Assembly: GCA_019448385.1 (NCBI GenBank)
Contig: JAGTXO010000003.1
Span: forward strand, 1,643,799-1,707,798
DNA length: 64,000 nucleotides
DNA from: Diacronema lutheri
Taxonomy: Eukaryota > Haptophyta > Pavlovophyceae > Pavlovales > Pavlovaceae
Reading direction: 5' to 3'
Shown: piece after piece, positions 62,972 to 64,000 of the stretch
How the letters are laid out: every line of letters begins with the position of its first letter
Numbering within the stretch: position 1 is the stretch's first letter
Made by a program: the position numbers and the translations under genes
Notes under the pieces: model-generated
The model's input: the letters and a program-made list of their open reading frames with translations, nothing else
Databases searched by the model: none
What the model was told of the DNA's origin: nothing

Positions 62972-63522
62972 GGCAGGCGGCCATCGAGCCGCATTAGCAC
63001 ACCCGCCCGGGGCCTCCCGCCGCACCCGCAGCGGCTCGGCGCCTTGAATCCTCCCGTCCCCCGGGGTGAGGCCTTCAACCCGGGCCCAGCGCGCTCCGAC
63101 TGCCTCACGCGCGCCAGCGCCAACCTCGGCGGCATGGTAGACCCCGAGCGAAAAGCCGCACTTCTCGCCGTCCTCGTCAGGCGCAAGTACGTTATCCTGC
63201 TCCTACTGCCGACGCGGCTCCCGCGCGCGCGGACTACTACGCCGGGCAGATCGCCGCAGACGCACGTGAGTGCACACGTGCGGACAAGGCGCACACGCTC
63301 GACGTCCAGTTAGCGCACGTGCACGTGCGCGCCACTGGTCACATTTGAGCGTCCGTGCTCGCCCACAGCGTCGCCATCCACAAGATGCGCGCTGGAGCCA
63401 TCCAAGCAGGGCTCTGCCTGCTCGGCTTCCGCAAGGCAATTTGGGCCGCGGACAGCGGACAGCGGACGGCGTGCGCGTGCGAGGTGCGAAAGGAGGAAGA
63501 AGGTAGGGAGAGTTGTGTGTGT

Positions 63523-63550
<28 letters not shown>
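63523..63550. repeat. Poly-G tract, 28 nt
   Basis: This is an uninterrupted run of G, in the orientation opposite to the poly-C tracts upstream. The sequence ccggagacgaggac follows at 63562 and also directly borders the poly-C tract near 61,102. Confidence 0.95.
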
Positions 63551-63555
<5 letters not shown>

Positions 63556-63689
63556 CGGCCGCCGGAGACGAGGACGCACTCACCGCTGTTGGCAATGCGC
63601 GCGTCACGGAGACAACTTGGCGGGCCTCGCACGCAGCTGGGCCGATCGCCGCCGTAGAGATGTCTGCAGCCGTCTCCGCGATGCCGATC

Positions 63690-63902
63690 GTCGCATCTGT
63701 TGGCACCGCTGCCATCTGCCGCACCCGCGGCCAGGCTGCCGGCAAGGTCGGCGCGTCGGGCTCCGAGCTCGGCCACGCAGGCGATGCGGCCGACGGCGGT
63801 GACGCTGAGCCCAGCGCCGGGTTCCAACGGCTCCACGTCCAGCCGGCTGTGAACGAGCATGCTCGCACCACTTGCCCACGCCAGCGCGTCGGACTCAGGC
63901 AC
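63690..63902 (-). mobile_element. Possible inverted fragment of a LINE-type endonuclease
   Basis: On the minus strand the frame reads MPESDALAWASGASMLVHSR, then LDVEPLEPGAGLSVTAVGRI and ACVAELGARRADLAG. This is reminiscent of the central part of LINE APE endonucleases (G-x-A-x-L-x-x..., then D-x-x-G-R-x-x-x-V). The similarity is faint and no catalytic residue is certain. If correct, its orientation opposes the fragment at 63.1 kb. Confidence 0.25.
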
Positions 63903-64000
63903 GTGTAGATCTGCGCGGGCAACGCGCGTGCGTGCGGCAGGCGCGCGCGCGAGCTTTCAGGCCACGCGCGCGTGCCGCGCGGGAGGACGGGGCGGTCGCG

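Larger units (their letters stand above)
61900..63250 (+). mobile_element. Possible non-LTR retrotransposon remnant, broken
   Basis: Near 61,950 to 62,200 the plus strand reads a protein-like stretch (GFEVQSWATVPLVTDEAAKL, then LAILAALGSTKQPGD). Around 63,070 it reads RGEAFNPGPARSDC, and then SANLGGMVDPERKAALLAVL with RKYVILLL. The last pattern resembles the start of an APE-type endonuclease of LINE elements (SAN-x-x-GL...R...LL...L......LLQET). The QET that should follow is missing, and a different frame looks protein-like after 63,220. Poly-C tracts interrupt the stretch. It is a degraded copy at best. Confidence 0.4.

Noticed and set aside
63078-63092. 2A-type ribosome-skipping peptide (NPGP)
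   Set aside because: The residues before NPGP are GEAF. The consensus D-(V/I)-E-x is not met, and the surrounding frame is broken.
61900-63313. Plus-strand open frames of 400 to 557 codons as intact genes
   Set aside because: They run through poly-C tracts as polyproline, lack steady third-position bias and change frame where protein-like sequence continues.
1-64000. tRNA or rRNA genes
   Set aside because: I saw no T-loop GGTTCGA-x-TCC context with a matching acceptor stem, and no rRNA-like stretch. Some gttcga hits fall inside coding genes.

Overview
The window is nuclear DNA of a eukaryote with very high GC content, most likely a microalga. The signs are spliceosomal introns, three histone H2A genes, an RRS1 ribosome-assembly gene, a U1A/U2B''-type spliceosomal protein, SNARE and NSF-like trafficking genes, an octotricopeptide (OPR)-RAP organelle RNA protein, and a Pro/Ser-rich wall-type glycoprotein. 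Gene density is high, gaps are usually 50 to 300 bp, neighbouring genes lie on alternating strands, introns are few and short, and third codon positions are almost all G or C. This would fit a GC-rich haptophyte such as a pavlovophyte, but that assignment is an inference. Eleven introns could be placed. Ten of them start with GTGCG, and all end in CAG.

From 1 to 22.9 kb lies a dense run of housekeeping and unknown genes: a membrane protein with VHL-beta-like modules (-), a Qc-SNARE (+), two unknown proteins, an OPR-RAP protein (+), a small acidic protein (-), an NSF-like AAA ATPase (+), RRS1 (+), a BAP31-like ER protein (-), a U1A/U2B''-like protein (+), an unknown small protein (-), and a 1,983-residue protein with IQ-like repeats and coiled coils (-). 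One intron of that last gene is largely a 56-bp minisatellite. The stretch 20.5 to 22.9 kb is poor in genes.

From 22.9 to 41.5 kb come an importin-13/transportin-3-like karyopherin (+), a secreted or membrane coiled-coil protein (-), an H2A.X-type histone (+), a BRWD/PHIP-like WD40 protein (+), an M23-peptidase-like protein (-), a plain H2A (-) and an intron-containing H2A variant (+), and a proline-rich cell-surface protein (+). All three H2A genes carry the same 16-nt hairpin just downstream of the stop, a diverged form of the histone 3' stem-loop.

From 41.7 to 60.6 kb a single minus-strand gene of about 18.9 kb, with two small introns, encodes about 6,204 residues. In order it holds an Ulp1/C48-type cysteine protease, a membrane-like segment with coiled coil, a second C48-type protease followed by several degenerate relatives, a YqaJ/lambda-exonuclease-like nuclease, a chromodomain, and a C-terminal Fanzor (eukaryotic TnpB, RuvC-type RNA-guided nuclease) with all three RuvC acidic residues and the terminal zinc-binding region. 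It looks like the protein of a large mobile element or a virus-derived insertion. It is the most remarkable feature here.

From 60.6 to 64 kb no intact gene is visible. The stretch carries long poly-C and poly-G tracts and what look like broken pieces of a non-LTR retrotransposon in both orientations.
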